Assembly (NCBI GenBank): GCA_024644535.1
Contig: JAHEKX010000002.1
Location: forward strand, 32,306-96,305
Origin: Gammaproteobacteria bacterium
GTDB lineage: Bacteria; Pseudomonadota; Gammaproteobacteria; Pseudomonadales; Halieaceae
Direction: 5' to 3'
DNA length: 64,000 nt
Part shown: positions 54,395-62,582 of the stretch, piece after piece
Numbering within the stretch: the first letter of the stretch is position 1
Layout: each line of letters opens with the position of its first letter
The notes under the pieces: generated by a model
The model's database searches: none
Told to the model about the DNA's origin: nothing
What the model saw: only the letters and a program-made list of their open reading frames with translations
Position numbers and translations under genes: made by a program

Positions 54395-56621
54395 CGGTTC
54401 GCTCGAGTTGTTGGCGCCAGGCACGATACTGGCGGTTATCTGGCGCCAGCTCGGTAAGCTGGCGCGCTGCCCCAAGTGCCGTGCGCGTATCCTTAGCTTC
54501 TGCCGCGAACTGCGTAAGGGCTTGTAAAGCCTCTTCGTTGCTGGGCCACTTGCGACTTACGCCTTTTAGTAGTTTTATGGCCTCGCTCAATTTGCCCTGA
54601 CGGTGCAGCGCGATGGCATAGGTGTAGCGGTAGCGCGCGGATTCTGCTTTAGCCGCTGCGGCTAGTTCCTGTAACCCTTGGCTGTAATCTTGAGCGCGAA
54701 TATGGGCAAGGCCCAGTGCAAACGCTAGGTCGGGGTTGTCTTTTATCTGTGCCAGCCCACTTTCGAGGGTGCCGATAGCGGCTTCATTGTTACCAGAGTT
54801 GGCCTCTAAATCGGCTTTGTTTATGTAGGCCGCTAACAGCTGTGCGTTTTTATGTAAGGCGGTTTGGTAGCGGGTCAATGCCGCTTCGGTGTTGCCAAGG
54901 CGTGTCTCGTAGTCGCCTAAGCTAAGATGTTGTTCTGCCTGATCTAAGTGGCGTTCAGCAACGGCTCGATACTCGGTATCTAATTCGCGCAGTTGCTTAT
55001 TCTGCGTTTCGGAGAGGTCCACATTGGTTACACCTGCAAGCCCAAAAGCCAGCGCTAGGCGCACGCTGAGGTCCTTATCCCCAAGTAAAGGCACTAGCAG
55101 ATCGCGCTTAATATTATCGGGCAGATTGCCGGCTTGGCGAACGGCGCTTTGGCGAATTAAAGGCTCTGAGCTACCAAGGGCCAGCTGCAGAGTGCTAAGT
55201 GCGCTTTGGTTACTGATAACCAAGGCATTGACCGCGCTGGCTCGCCAAATGGCGGGTTGCGCCTCAGACTTGGCGATTTCCTGCAGGGCTTGCTGGGCTT
55301 TGGCTTGCCCAAGGCTCGCGGCATGAAACGCCAGGCTGCGCTCGGTGTCTTGGTCGCGTCGCAATTGGCCCCACTTACTTAGTTGCACCATCGCCCAATC
55401 CGTACTTTTATCGTCGTGACATTTATTGCAGGCGTTGGGGGCTCCGGTATTGATGGTTAGGTCGGGTCGCGGGACTTGCATGCTATGGTCGCGGCGCGCA
55501 TCGACCCCCATATAGGTCGTTGTGCTCATGTGGCAATCCACACACTGTGCCCCGGCAGAGCTTTGTTGATGGTTGTGGTGCTCGGGGGTATCGAAAACGG
55601 CCGCTTGGTGACAGCTGGCGCAAAGCGCGTTGGTCTGCACGTAGGTCTGACCGCTATGAGGGTTATGGCAATCGGTGCAGGTTACACCTGCTTGGTACAT
55701 CTTGCTCTGTATGAAAGACCCATGCACGAAGACTTCATCTTGGATTTGCCCGTCGGGGTAATACAGGCCGGGCTCAAGTAAAGCTAGACGGTGGGTTTGT
55801 GATAGTGCTTGCCCATGCTGGTAATCACCTAGGTGGCTGCGTCGAGAATGGCAGCGCGCGCAGGTGTTAATTTGTGCGTTGTTATCGTTTACGGAGACCC
55901 GTTGGGCGATGGGTTTATCGTTAAAGGCCCAATGCGCCCGTTGTTTAAGTTGATTTGGCCACGGTGGAGCGGCTTGGCTTTGGTCGCCTTGTGCCCACGC
56001 CAGATGGGCCTGCCCAGCTCCGTGACAGGCCTCGCAGCCGACCGATACTTCGGCAAAGCTCGTGCTGTAAGAATCATTTCTGGCGTCGTAATTTTTCTTA
56101 ATGTCAGTCGAGTGGCATTCGGCGCAGGAGTTGTTCCAATTCTGGTACATCCCACTCCAATGCAGTGGGTCATCGGGAGCAATGTATTCATCAGGAGTTA
56201 GGTGATACCAACGCTGACCGCCTTCGCTACTGGGTCGCGCATCCCAAGCGACCGTAAAGCTTTGCAAGCGACCTTGGTGCGTCGGAATAAGATATTGCTG
56301 CAGGGGGTATATGCCAAAAGTATAGGTAACCTCGAAGGTCGTTTCACCCTTGTTGAAATCATCGGTAGTAATGAAAAATCGATCGTCCTTTTGATGAAAG
56401 CGAGTTGTTTTACCAAACCATACAAACTCTTCACCTTCAAAGGGTGCTAGCACGGTGGCGCGAGAGGGCTTGGCCATGGCCGTTTGATGGTGGGACGTGC
56501 TCCACTGGGCATGTTCAGTCTGATGGCATTGAGCACAGGCCTTAGACCCCACGTACTCAGCAGAAGAAAAAGCGGGCGCACTCAGGCCAAGCAGGCATGT
56601 CACGAGAACTAGTAATCGCAT
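54381..56621 (-). CDS. Octaheme c-type cytochrome with C-terminal HEAT- and TPR-like repeats
   Basis: A 746-residue exported protein with a signal peptide (1-20). It has eight CxxCH heme sites: CAQCH (29-33), CAECH, CEACH, CARCH, CTDCH, CASCH, CVDCH and CNKCH, all in the first 400 residues; the layout recalls cytochrome c554/octaheme families. Residues about 430-540 show HEAT-like helical pairs and 560-740 TPR repeats (SLGDYETRLGNTEAALTRYQ). A periplasmic redox scaffold is likely; substrate and partners are unknown. No oxidoreductase partner gene is adjacent. Confidence 0.85.
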   Translation of the reverse strand: MRLLVLVTCLLGLSAPAFSSAEYVGSKACAQCHQTEHAQWSTSHHQTAMAKPSRATVLAPFEGEEFVWFGKTTRFHQKDDRFFITTDDFNKGETTFEVTYTFGIYPLQQYLIPTHQGRLQSFTVAWDARPSSEGGQRWYHLTPDEYIAPDDPLHWSGMYQNWNNSCAECHSTDIKKNYDARNDSYSTSFAEVSVGCEACHGAGQAHLAWAQGDQSQAAPPWPNQLKQRAHWAFNDKPIAQRVSVNDNNAQINTCARCHSRRSHLGDYQHGQALSQTHRLALLEPGLYYPDGQIQDEVFVHGSFIQSKMYQAGVTCTDCHNPHSGQTYVQTNALCASCHQAAVFDTPEHHNHQQSSAGAQCVDCHMSTTTYMGVDARRDHSMQVPRPDLTINTGAPNACNKCHDDKSTDWAMVQLSKWGQLRRDQDTERSLAFHAASLGQAKAQQALQEIAKSEAQPAIWRASAVNALVISNQSALSTLQLALGSSEPLIRQSAVRQAGNLPDNIKRDLLVPLLGDKDLSVRLALAFGLAGVTNVDLSETQNKQLRELDTEYRAVAERHLDQAEQHLSLGDYETRLGNTEAALTRYQTALHKNAQLLAAYINKADLEANSGNNEAAIGTLESGLAQIKDNPDLAFALGLAHIRAQDYSQGLQELAAAAKAESARYRYTYAIALHRQGKLSEAIKLLKGVSRKWPSNEEALQALTQFAAEAKDTRTALGAARQLTELAPDNRQYRAWRQQLERTAIAR

Positions 56622-56684
56622 GGTTGTTAGGCTTATTGATACAGCCGCAACCCTACCTCAAATAGGCAGGTGATGGAATCATCT

Positions 56685-57761
56685 TTAGGCCGCTATAGCT
56701 TTGGGTGCTTCGCTTTTTGGAGGATTAAGCTGCGCGATGCGCACGCCGCGCCAAAGATCGGCCGCAAGGTTCATGGGCGACTCTGTTGCTCCGCTGCGAA
56801 TCCAGCGTGCCAGAGCCCCAGCGACGTTCGGAAAGTTAATCGAAGACTGCTGCCGCAGGCCCTGCAGAAAGGCACTTAAAGCTTCAGAATCGAGCGTGTC
56901 GCACACTGTAGCGAGTTGAAGTTGATCTAGCGCCAAGGCGTTGCTGCTTTGTTCCATTTGACCACGCATTGGGAATGTCAGTACGGGCTTGCCCCACTGC
57001 AAACACTCACTAATAAGCTCGAAACCAGAGTTACAAATGACGCCCTTGCAGTTGGCTAGATCGTACTTAAACCCCTGGTAGTCGGTCGGACAGGTCGTGA
57101 CGTTGGCGAGTGTCTCGTTTTGTACGTCTGGTGAGTACTGACGAAATACTATCTCAGGATGTGCTTGCAGCCACTGAGTCACCGTTGTTTGGTTTTCAAA
57201 AGGTAAATACACCAGCACGTGGTTACCTGTTGCGGGCATAGTATCGGGCAAGTCAATAATGGGCGGGCAAATGCTTTGACTAAAGGGGTACCAATGCAAA
57301 CCTACCGATCGGGTTGTAGGTGCGAAGAAGCGCATTATGGTTTTTGATAGCCAATCGGCTTTTGCCACGGGCGATGAGCCGTCAAAGGCATACTGATGGC
57401 CAATTCCAATGCATTCCCGGCCTCGTAGTTTGGCTGCCCAAGCTGTTACCGGCTCGTAATCGCTGATAATTAAATCGTAGCTACTCAGGTCAAGTTGCAA
57501 CACGTCACGAACAAAAGCAGGTGCGTTGTTGGTGCGCAATGTATCGAGGTAGTGTAATTTTCCCTCGCGCGAGGCAAAGGTTAACCCCCGGCGCCACTCA
57601 AAGTCGCCAAAGCACTCCATGTCGAACAGTCGACTTTTGGATCTTCCGGTAAACAACCAAGTGACGTCAAGCTCAGGATAGCGAGCCAGTTCTTTTGCCA
57701 TTGCTCGTGCGCGACTGATATGTCCTTGCCCTGTGCCCTGAACGCCATACAAAATTCGCAT
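56685..57761 (-). CDS. MJ1255/VC2487-family glycosyltransferase
   Basis: A GT-B fold protein of 358 residues resembling MurG/UDP-glycosyltransferase relatives. The N-terminus MRILYGVQGTGQGHISRARA is diagnostic for the MJ1255/VC2487 family. The C-terminal donor-site segment is KGVICNSGFELISECLQWGK, followed by PVLTFPMRGQMEQSSNALAL (adjacent stretches). The ATG overlaps the stop of the PAP2 gene by one base (TAATG), so the two are coupled. Acceptor unknown; a lipid-linked acceptor is suggested by the phosphatase partner (inference). Confidence 0.85.
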   Translation of the reverse strand: MRILYGVQGTGQGHISRARAMAKELARYPELDVTWLFTGRSKSRLFDMECFGDFEWRRGLTFASREGKLHYLDTLRTNNAPAFVRDVLQLDLSSYDLIISDYEPVTAWAAKLRGRECIGIGHQYAFDGSSPVAKADWLSKTIMRFFAPTTRSVGLHWYPFSQSICPPIIDLPDTMPATGNHVLVYLPFENQTTVTQWLQAHPEIVFRQYSPDVQNETLANVTTCPTDYQGFKYDLANCKGVICNSGFELISECLQWGKPVLTFPMRGQMEQSSNALALDQLQLATVCDTLDSEALSAFLQGLRQQSSINFPNVAGALARWIRSGATESPMNLAADLWRGVRIAQLNPPKSEAPKAIAA

Positions 57762-58288
57762 TAGATAAGCCCCCAATAGGCTGCGTTAATAAAAGCGGCC
57801 GCGGTGCCAAGTAATGCACCGGCTACGATGTCGCCAGGAAAGTGCACACCTAACACAACGCGCGACAAAGCCACGCATGTGGCACAGGCTAAAAGTACGG
57901 GCATAAAGCCACCCACCGCAAGGCTAAGCAGAATGGCAAGCGCAAAGGCCGCCGAGCTGTGGCCGCTAGGAAAAGAAAACCGGTCAGAAGCGACAACGAT
58001 ACTATTGAATCCGTCCAGCTTTTCAGGCGGGCGCAAGCGTTTTAATGAGTTTTTTAGTGGCCAGTACAGCGTGCGTTCGAGTAGCATCGTGCTTGCTAGG
58101 GCCAACACCACTAACTCGGGCATCGGGTGTAACGTCATTAGCACGATAGCCACCAGCACATGCAGTACACCATCGCCGGTTTTAGAAAAAATCCGCGCCA
58201 TGGGTACGCAAAAGGTACAGCGCGTAAGCCCTGTGATTTTTGCAAACACGGCGTGGTCGACATTCTGGAGGCTAGATAAAATATTCAT
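57761..58288 (-). CDS. PAP2-family membrane phosphatase
   Basis: A membrane lipid-phosphate or pyrophosphate phosphatase of 175 residues with about five helices. All three PAP2 motifs are intact: K79-x6-R86-P87, PSGH 107-110, and SR-x5-H-x3-D 142-153. The family N-terminus starts near the chosen ATG (MNILSSLQNVD); an in-frame ATG at 58318 gives ten more residues and neither has a clear ribosome site. It is coupled to the downstream glycosyltransferase, which suggests dephosphorylation of a prenyl or glycerol lipid in the same pathway. Confidence 0.88.
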   Translation of the reverse strand: MNILSSLQNVDHAVFAKITGLTRCTFCVPMARIFSKTGDGVLHVLVAIVLMTLHPMPELVVLALASTMLLERTLYWPLKNSLKRLRPPEKLDGFNSIVVASDRFSFPSGHSSAAFALAILLSLAVGGFMPVLLACATCVALSRVVLGVHFPGDIVAGALLGTAAAFINAAYWGLI

Positions 58289-58344
58289 AATGCCAAGAAT
58301 GCGTTTTGCTGATGGCATTTATGTGACCGTTTTTTGGAGCTTTT

Positions 58345-59079
58345 ATGAAATCTATCGCCATTTTAAAAACCGATTCGGTTCGCCCCGAGTGGGTTGAGCG
58401 CTTTGGCGAGTATCCTGATATGTTCCAAGCGGTATTGAAGCGCGCTAATCCAGATTTACAGTTTACCGTGTACGACGTGCAGTTAGGTGAGTACCCCAAG
58501 ACCAAAGATCAACACGGCGCTTACCTGGTAACGGGTTCGAAAGCAGGTGTGTATGAGGACCATGACTGGTTACCGCCCTTAGAAGATTTTGTACGCGACT
58601 TGGTACAGGCGGAAATTCCTCTGATCGGCATTTGTTTTGGCCATCAGTTGATAGCCCATGCATTAGGCGGGCAGGTCAATAAATCGGATAAGGGCTGGGG
58701 TGTTGGAGTGCATCGCCATGTGTGGCGCTTCCAGCCTGAGTGGCTTATTACCTCCGAGTCTGAATTTAAGGTGCTGGTCAGTCATCAAGACCAGGTGCAT
58801 AAGGCGCCTGAGGATCTTCAGGTGTTAGCCGGCAGCGACTTCTGCCCTATCGCCGCCTTGTATAAACCAGGTGCCGTGTTGACCTTTCAGGGGCATCCTG
58901 AGTTTGTGCCCGAGTACTCTAAGACCTTAATGGTTTCGCGTGAAGATCGCATCGGCGACGAAGCCCTGCCCAAGGCCTTGGCAAGTCTAGACCAAGGCCA
59001 TGACGGAGACGCCTTAGCCGAGATTATTTTGGCGTTCTTACGAGAAACTAAATCACCACTCACCGGTATTGGGCATTGA
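58345..59079 (+). CDS. Class I glutamine amidotransferase (GMP-synthase-like, stand-alone)
   Basis: A 244-residue single-domain triad amidotransferase. The nucleophile is Cys97 in [15 protein letters not shown], with His184 and Glu186 in FQGHPEF. No synthetase domain is fused and none is adjacent, so it may be a peptidase-like hydrolase (gamma-glutamyl compounds in related proteins) rather than an ammonia donor. It is divergent from the PAP2 gene with GGAGC before the start, and its 3' end overlaps the glyoxalase gene by 27 bases. Confidence 0.88.
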   Translation: MKSIAILKTDSVRPEWVERFGEYPDMFQAVLKRANPDLQFTVYDVQLGEYPKTKDQHGAYLVTGSKAGVYEDHDWLPPLEDFVRDLVQAEIPLIGICFGHQLIAHALGGQVNKSDKGWGVGVHRHVWRFQPEWLITSESEFKVLVSHQDQVHKAPEDLQVLAGSDFCPIAALYKPGAVLTFQGHPEFVPEYSKTLMVSREDRIGDEALPKALASLDQGHDGDALAEIILAFLRETKSPLTGIGH

Positions 59080-59493
59080 GGCCCAAGGTTCCGTTGGGGG
59101 TAGAGATTCGCCAGCCTGCAACAGCTCGATGGAAATGCCATCTGGCGATCGAACAAAGGCCATATGGCCATCACGCGGTGGTCTGTTAATCGTGACGCCA
59201 CCGGCTTGTAAGCGCTCACACAGCTCGTAAATGTTATCCACTTTGTACGCGAGGTGTCCGAAATTGCGGCCGCCGGTATAGTCTTCGGGGTCCCAGTTGT
59301 AGGTGATTTCCACTAGCGGGGCTTTGCGCTCTTTGGCAAGGTCTAAATCTTTGGACGCAGCCAAAAATACCAGGGTAAATCGGCCTTTTTCGCTGTCGTA
59401 GCGGTTCACCTCTGCAAGACCTAGCAAGTCACAAAAAAAATAAAGTGTGGCGTCCAGGTCGCTGGCGCGAATCATGGTGTGCAAGTATTGCAT
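59053..59493 (-). CDS. gloA: Lactoylglutathione lyase (glyoxalase I)
   Basis: Metalloenzyme that isomerises the methylglyoxal-glutathione adduct. It has 146 residues forming two beta-alpha-beta-beta-beta modules. The four metal ligands match the nickel-type enzyme of E. coli: His5 (YLHTMIR), Glu61 (VEITYNWD), His79 (FGHLAYKV) and Glu122 (SIELLQ). It lies nine bases downstream of algR on the same strand, so it may be co-transcribed. Confidence 0.92.
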   Translation of the reverse strand: MQYLHTMIRASDLDATLYFFCDLLGLAEVNRYDSEKGRFTLVFLAASKDLDLAKERKAPLVEITYNWDPEDYTGGRNFGHLAYKVDNIYELCERLQAGGVTINRPPRDGHMAFVRSPDGISIELLQAGESLPPTEPWASMPNTGEW

Positions 59494-59502
59494 GCAATTA
59501 TC

Positions 59503-60315
59503 CTAATGAGTCGATAAAAACTGTTTAATAACGTCTCGGTAGCTGCGGCTGACCTTAAGTTTAGTACCGTTGCTTAGTGTTAGTGTGTACTCGCCGTTAG
59601 TGAGTGCTTGGGCACCGCTAATTAAATTGACGTTAACGATAGTCGAACGATGCACGCGAAGAAAGATCTCGGGATTTAGCTTGTCAACTAATTGGCGCAT
59701 GGTAATGCGCATGATATGGGTGTTGCCGTGCGCATGCACACACATGTAGTCGCCCGCAGCATCGACCCATTCAATATCTGCAACGCGTACTAAGGTGATA
59801 TCGCTGCCATCTTTAATGGCTAGCTTCTCTGGCCATGCTGTGTCGTTGCCGTTGCTTTCGGTACCCGTTGTACTGATTTCTTTGGGACGGTTGGCGGTGG
59901 CGCTCATCATTAAATCGAGCAAGGCCTGTTTAGAGCTATCGTTTTTTTCAAAGCTTAGGCGTTCGGTTGCCCGCGCTACAGCGTCTGTTAGACGCTCGAT
60001 TTCAACGGGCTTTAATAGGTAATCTATGGCATGCACTTTAAAGGCGTCGACTGCGTATTGGTCGTACGCCGTGGTGAAGACGACCAAGGGCAGAGTGTCA
60101 CTTTGTAGCTTGGCAATAACCTCAAACCCATTCATGCCGGGCATTTGAATATCCAAAAACACGACGTCTGGGCTTAGCTCACCGATCATCTCTACCGCTT
60201 CAAAACCATTGCTTGCCTGCCCAATAACCTCGATATTAGGTAGGGTTTCTAGACGGCGCAGCAGGCCGCGGCGGGCTAGTTCTTCGTCATCGACTATTAG
60301 TGCGCGTAGGCTCAT
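59503..60315 (-). CDS. algR: LytTR-family response regulator AlgR
   Basis: A 270-residue response regulator. The receiver domain (1-120) has DDEE at 9-12 and the phosphorylated Asp55 in FLDIQMPGMNG, with TTAYDQYA and LLKPVE. After a variable linker the LytTR DNA-binding domain spans about 165-270 (VADIEWVDAAGDYMCVHAHG, MRQLVDKLNPEIFLRVHRS, as separate stretches). It pairs with the sensor AlgZ immediately upstream (two-base gap). In Pseudomonas the pair controls type IV pili and alginate; targets here are not visible. Confidence 0.92.
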   Translation of the reverse strand: MSLRALIVDDEELARRGLLRRLETLPNIEVIGQASNGFEAVEMIGELSPDVVFLDIQMPGMNGFEVIAKLQSDTLPLVVFTTAYDQYAVDAFKVHAIDYLLKPVEIERLTDAVARATERLSFEKNDSSKQALLDLMMSATANRPKEISTTGTESNGNDTAWPEKLAIKDGSDITLVRVADIEWVDAAGDYMCVHAHGNTHIMRITMRQLVDKLNPEIFLRVHRSTIVNVNLISGAQALTNGEYTLTLSNGTKLKVSRSYRDVIKQFLSTH

Positions 60316-60317
60316 AG

Positions 60318-61403
60318 TTATGCCTCTTGGCTAAAAGGTATATTAATGGTCACGGTTAATCCGTGCGGTAGAGTCGGCCCAAGCTTTAAGCTTTGGCGGT
60401 TGCCGTATAGGGCTTTTAGTCGCTCTCGGCAGTTTTCTAGGCCAACGCCGCTGCCCTTGGGCGTGATGCCCTGGCTGAAGTCTAAGCCTGGCCCGTTATC
60501 TGAAATAATCAGTTGCAGATCATTGCCGTCTTTGTGGGCACTAATGCCAATGGCGCCCCCTTTGACTGACTGACTAATGCCGTATTTGATAGCGTTTTCA
60601 ACCAAAGGCTGCAGTATCAGCGAGGGTACTAAAGCACCTTTAACTTCGGGGTTAATCGAGAACAGCACTTCAAGTCGGCTTCCAAAACGAACTTGCTCTA
60701 TATCTAGATACAGTTTTAGCGCAGCGACTTCTTGATCCACAGTGATTTGGGTCATTGGGTCGGTCTCTAATGAGTGGCGTAAAAACTTTGACAGCTTGTT
60801 GATCATGTCGGACGCGAGAGTGGTGTCTTTATCGAGCACTAAGGTCGAGATGGCATTCAGGGTATTGAACAAAAAGTGCGGGTTAAGTTGGTAACGCAAC
60901 ATTTTTAGCTGTGCTTCGTTGGCCACCGAGGCCGCCGTAAGTGCACGCGCTTTGGCGTCTTGCAGCAAAATGTAATACTTGATGCCAAAGTACAAGGCGC
61001 TCCAGCCGAACATAACCCAAGCGGCTGATATGGCGCCTTCTAAATAGCTATAGAATTCGGCGCTAGATTCAATACCAAAGGCGGCTTTTTGTTCGGGAAA
61101 TAACGAGAAGAAGACAAAGGTTCGGGCGATCATCCACAGCACGCCCGCAAAATAAGAGCCCAGCAAAAAAGGCAGGACTCTGGCAATAAAGCTCATCTCC
61201 CAGGTCAGTCGAAATGCCCATCGAAGCCCGAGTGTTAAGGCCATACCTACTGCAGCGATAATGGGGACGTAGAACTCGTACTTATCGGGTGGATCACCCC
61301 ATACGGTGGCACCTAGATAAAACGACAAAGTCCAGCCCGCCCAGCCGCCGGCTTGCAAAAGCCAAAATAAACGGTGTTTTTGATCGCGGTCGAGTAAGTT
61401 CAT
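60318..61403 (-). CDS. algZ: LytS/YehU-type sensor histidine kinase AlgZ (FimS)
   Basis: A membrane sensor kinase of 361 residues. The first 145 residues hold about four membrane helices; a short coiled-coil-like linker leads to the His_kinase domain with His176 in QLNPHFLFNTLNA. The ATPase part is complete: N box VENAIKYG, G1 DNGPGLD and G2 GSGVGLENCRERL. It is directly upstream of algR. The signal it senses is unknown. Confidence 0.92.
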   Translation of the reverse strand: MNLLDRDQKHRLFWLLQAGGWAGWTLSFYLGATVWGDPPDKYEFYVPIIAAVGMALTLGLRWAFRLTWEMSFIARVLPFLLGSYFAGVLWMIARTFVFFSLFPEQKAAFGIESSAEFYSYLEGAISAAWVMFGWSALYFGIKYYILLQDAKARALTAASVANEAQLKMLRYQLNPHFLFNTLNAISTLVLDKDTTLASDMINKLSKFLRHSLETDPMTQITVDQEVAALKLYLDIEQVRFGSRLEVLFSINPEVKGALVPSLILQPLVENAIKYGISQSVKGGAIGISAHKDGNDLQLIISDNGPGLDFSQGITPKGSGVGLENCRERLKALYGNRQSLKLGPTLPHGLTVTINIPFSQEA

Positions 61404-61473
61404 TGGGACAGTATAACGGATCGGGTCACAAGCAGGCTGTTATCTGTCGCAAAGCCGCATCGACTAATCGTAT

Positions 61474-61956
61474 TTAGCGAGAGGCAAAGTCTGTAAGCGC
61501 TTCACCACTGAGTCGGTAACCAATCCATTCGCTCATGGCCACTGCGCCTACGCTTTCATAAAATTGAATAGAAGGCGTGTTCCAATCTAATACATTCCAT
61601 TCAAAACGCTCGCAGCCTTCAACAACCGCTTTCTGGGCAAGGTGTTTTAACAACGCTAGCCCGGCACCTTTGCCTCGGTGTTCGGGTTCCACGAACAGAT
61701 CTTCTAGAAAAATTCCGTGCTTACCGCGCCAGGTGCTGAAGTTATAAAAATACAGTGCAAAGCCCACATTGGTGTCGTCGATATCACAGAGTACGGCATG
61801 AACACGCGCCGAATCGGCAAACAAGGCGGTGTGTAAATCATGTTCTGTGGCTATCACTGCGTCGGGCTCTTTCTCGTAAATCGCGAGTGCAGTAATTAGT
61901 TCCAGTATACGGGATACGTCTGTGGGTGTGGCCGCGCGAATGCTAATGTTGCTCAT
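61474..61956 (-). CDS. GNAT-family N-acetyltransferase (diamine acetyltransferase-like)
   Basis: A 160-residue acetyltransferase starting SIRAATPTDVSRILELI. The acetyl-CoA loop is EHRGKGAGLALLKHLA, preceded by the GIFLEDLFV strand and followed by RFEWNVLDWNTPSIQFYESVGA, shown in part. FSTWRGKHGIFLEDLFVEPE resembles the spermidine/spermine or thialysine acetyltransferase group, so a small amine substrate is likely (inference). It sits 13 bases after the channel gene on the same strand. Confidence 0.88.
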   Translation of the reverse strand: MSNISIRAATPTDVSRILELITALAIYEKEPDAVIATEHDLHTALFADSARVHAVLCDIDDTNVGFALYFYNFSTWRGKHGIFLEDLFVEPEHRGKGAGLALLKHLAQKAVVEGCERFEWNVLDWNTPSIQFYESVGAVAMSEWIGYRLSGEALTDFASR

Positions 61957-61969
61957 GATGGATAAAACT

Positions 61970-62395
61970 CTACTGCATGTCCCAATCTTTGCGCATTTCT
62001 AAGTACAAAAATGACGCAGTCCAAGTGATTAAAACCAAACCGGTAAGCGACTCGATACCCGCTAAAAAGCGCAAATGGCCTGTGGGCTCGATATCGCCAT
62101 AACCAAGTGTGGTGTAGGTGGTAAAAGAAAAATAGGCCGCGTCGGTAAGCGAGCCATTGAACGCGCCCGTTAGATGTCCCCAGTTATCGCCGTGGTGCAT
62201 GTGGTAATAGGCAAAGGCAAAAATCCACACTTGCAAAGCATGCGCAATCAGTGATGCAAAAACACCGAAAACAATGCGCAACCGGTGACGAATGCGTAAG
62301 CGGGGCAAAAACTTGGTTAGCTGATACAAAAACTCGTAATGCAGACCAACCGCTAGGGCCACCACCAGACTATTTGCTACCCAAATTTGAATCAC
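61970..62395 (-). CDS. Small two-helix potassium channel
   Basis: A 141-residue membrane protein with a minimal pore: helices at about 5-25, 40-64 and 108-132, and the selectivity filter TTLGYGD at 95-101 in the pore loop before the last helix. There is no RCK or cyclic-nucleotide domain. Starts with GTG at 62395, preceded by AAAGGAG. Likely passes K+ passively; regulation is unknown. Note that the trk regulator lies at the other end of this window. Confidence 0.87.
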   Translation of the reverse strand: MIQIWVANSLVVALAVGLHYEFLYQLTKFLPRLRIRHRLRIVFGVFASLIAHALQVWIFAFAYYHMHHGDNWGHLTGAFNGSLTDAAYFSFTTYTTLGYGDIEPTGHLRFLAGIESLTGLVLITWTASFLYLEMRKDWDMQ

Positions 62396-62582
62396 GCTGT
62401 TCTCCTTTGCGCGACAGTATACTCGGTGTGCTGAAAATTACCTGTTTTTGACATCCAACAAAGATTGTTTTTTTAAAGATTAAGAGTAATCTGCGACGCG
62501 CCCACCTAGCCGTTATCTGGCCGCCTTACTGGTGCTCAAGCAAGTCTTTTTGGTGGTTTTTAAACCCTTATCTGGAGCGCAC

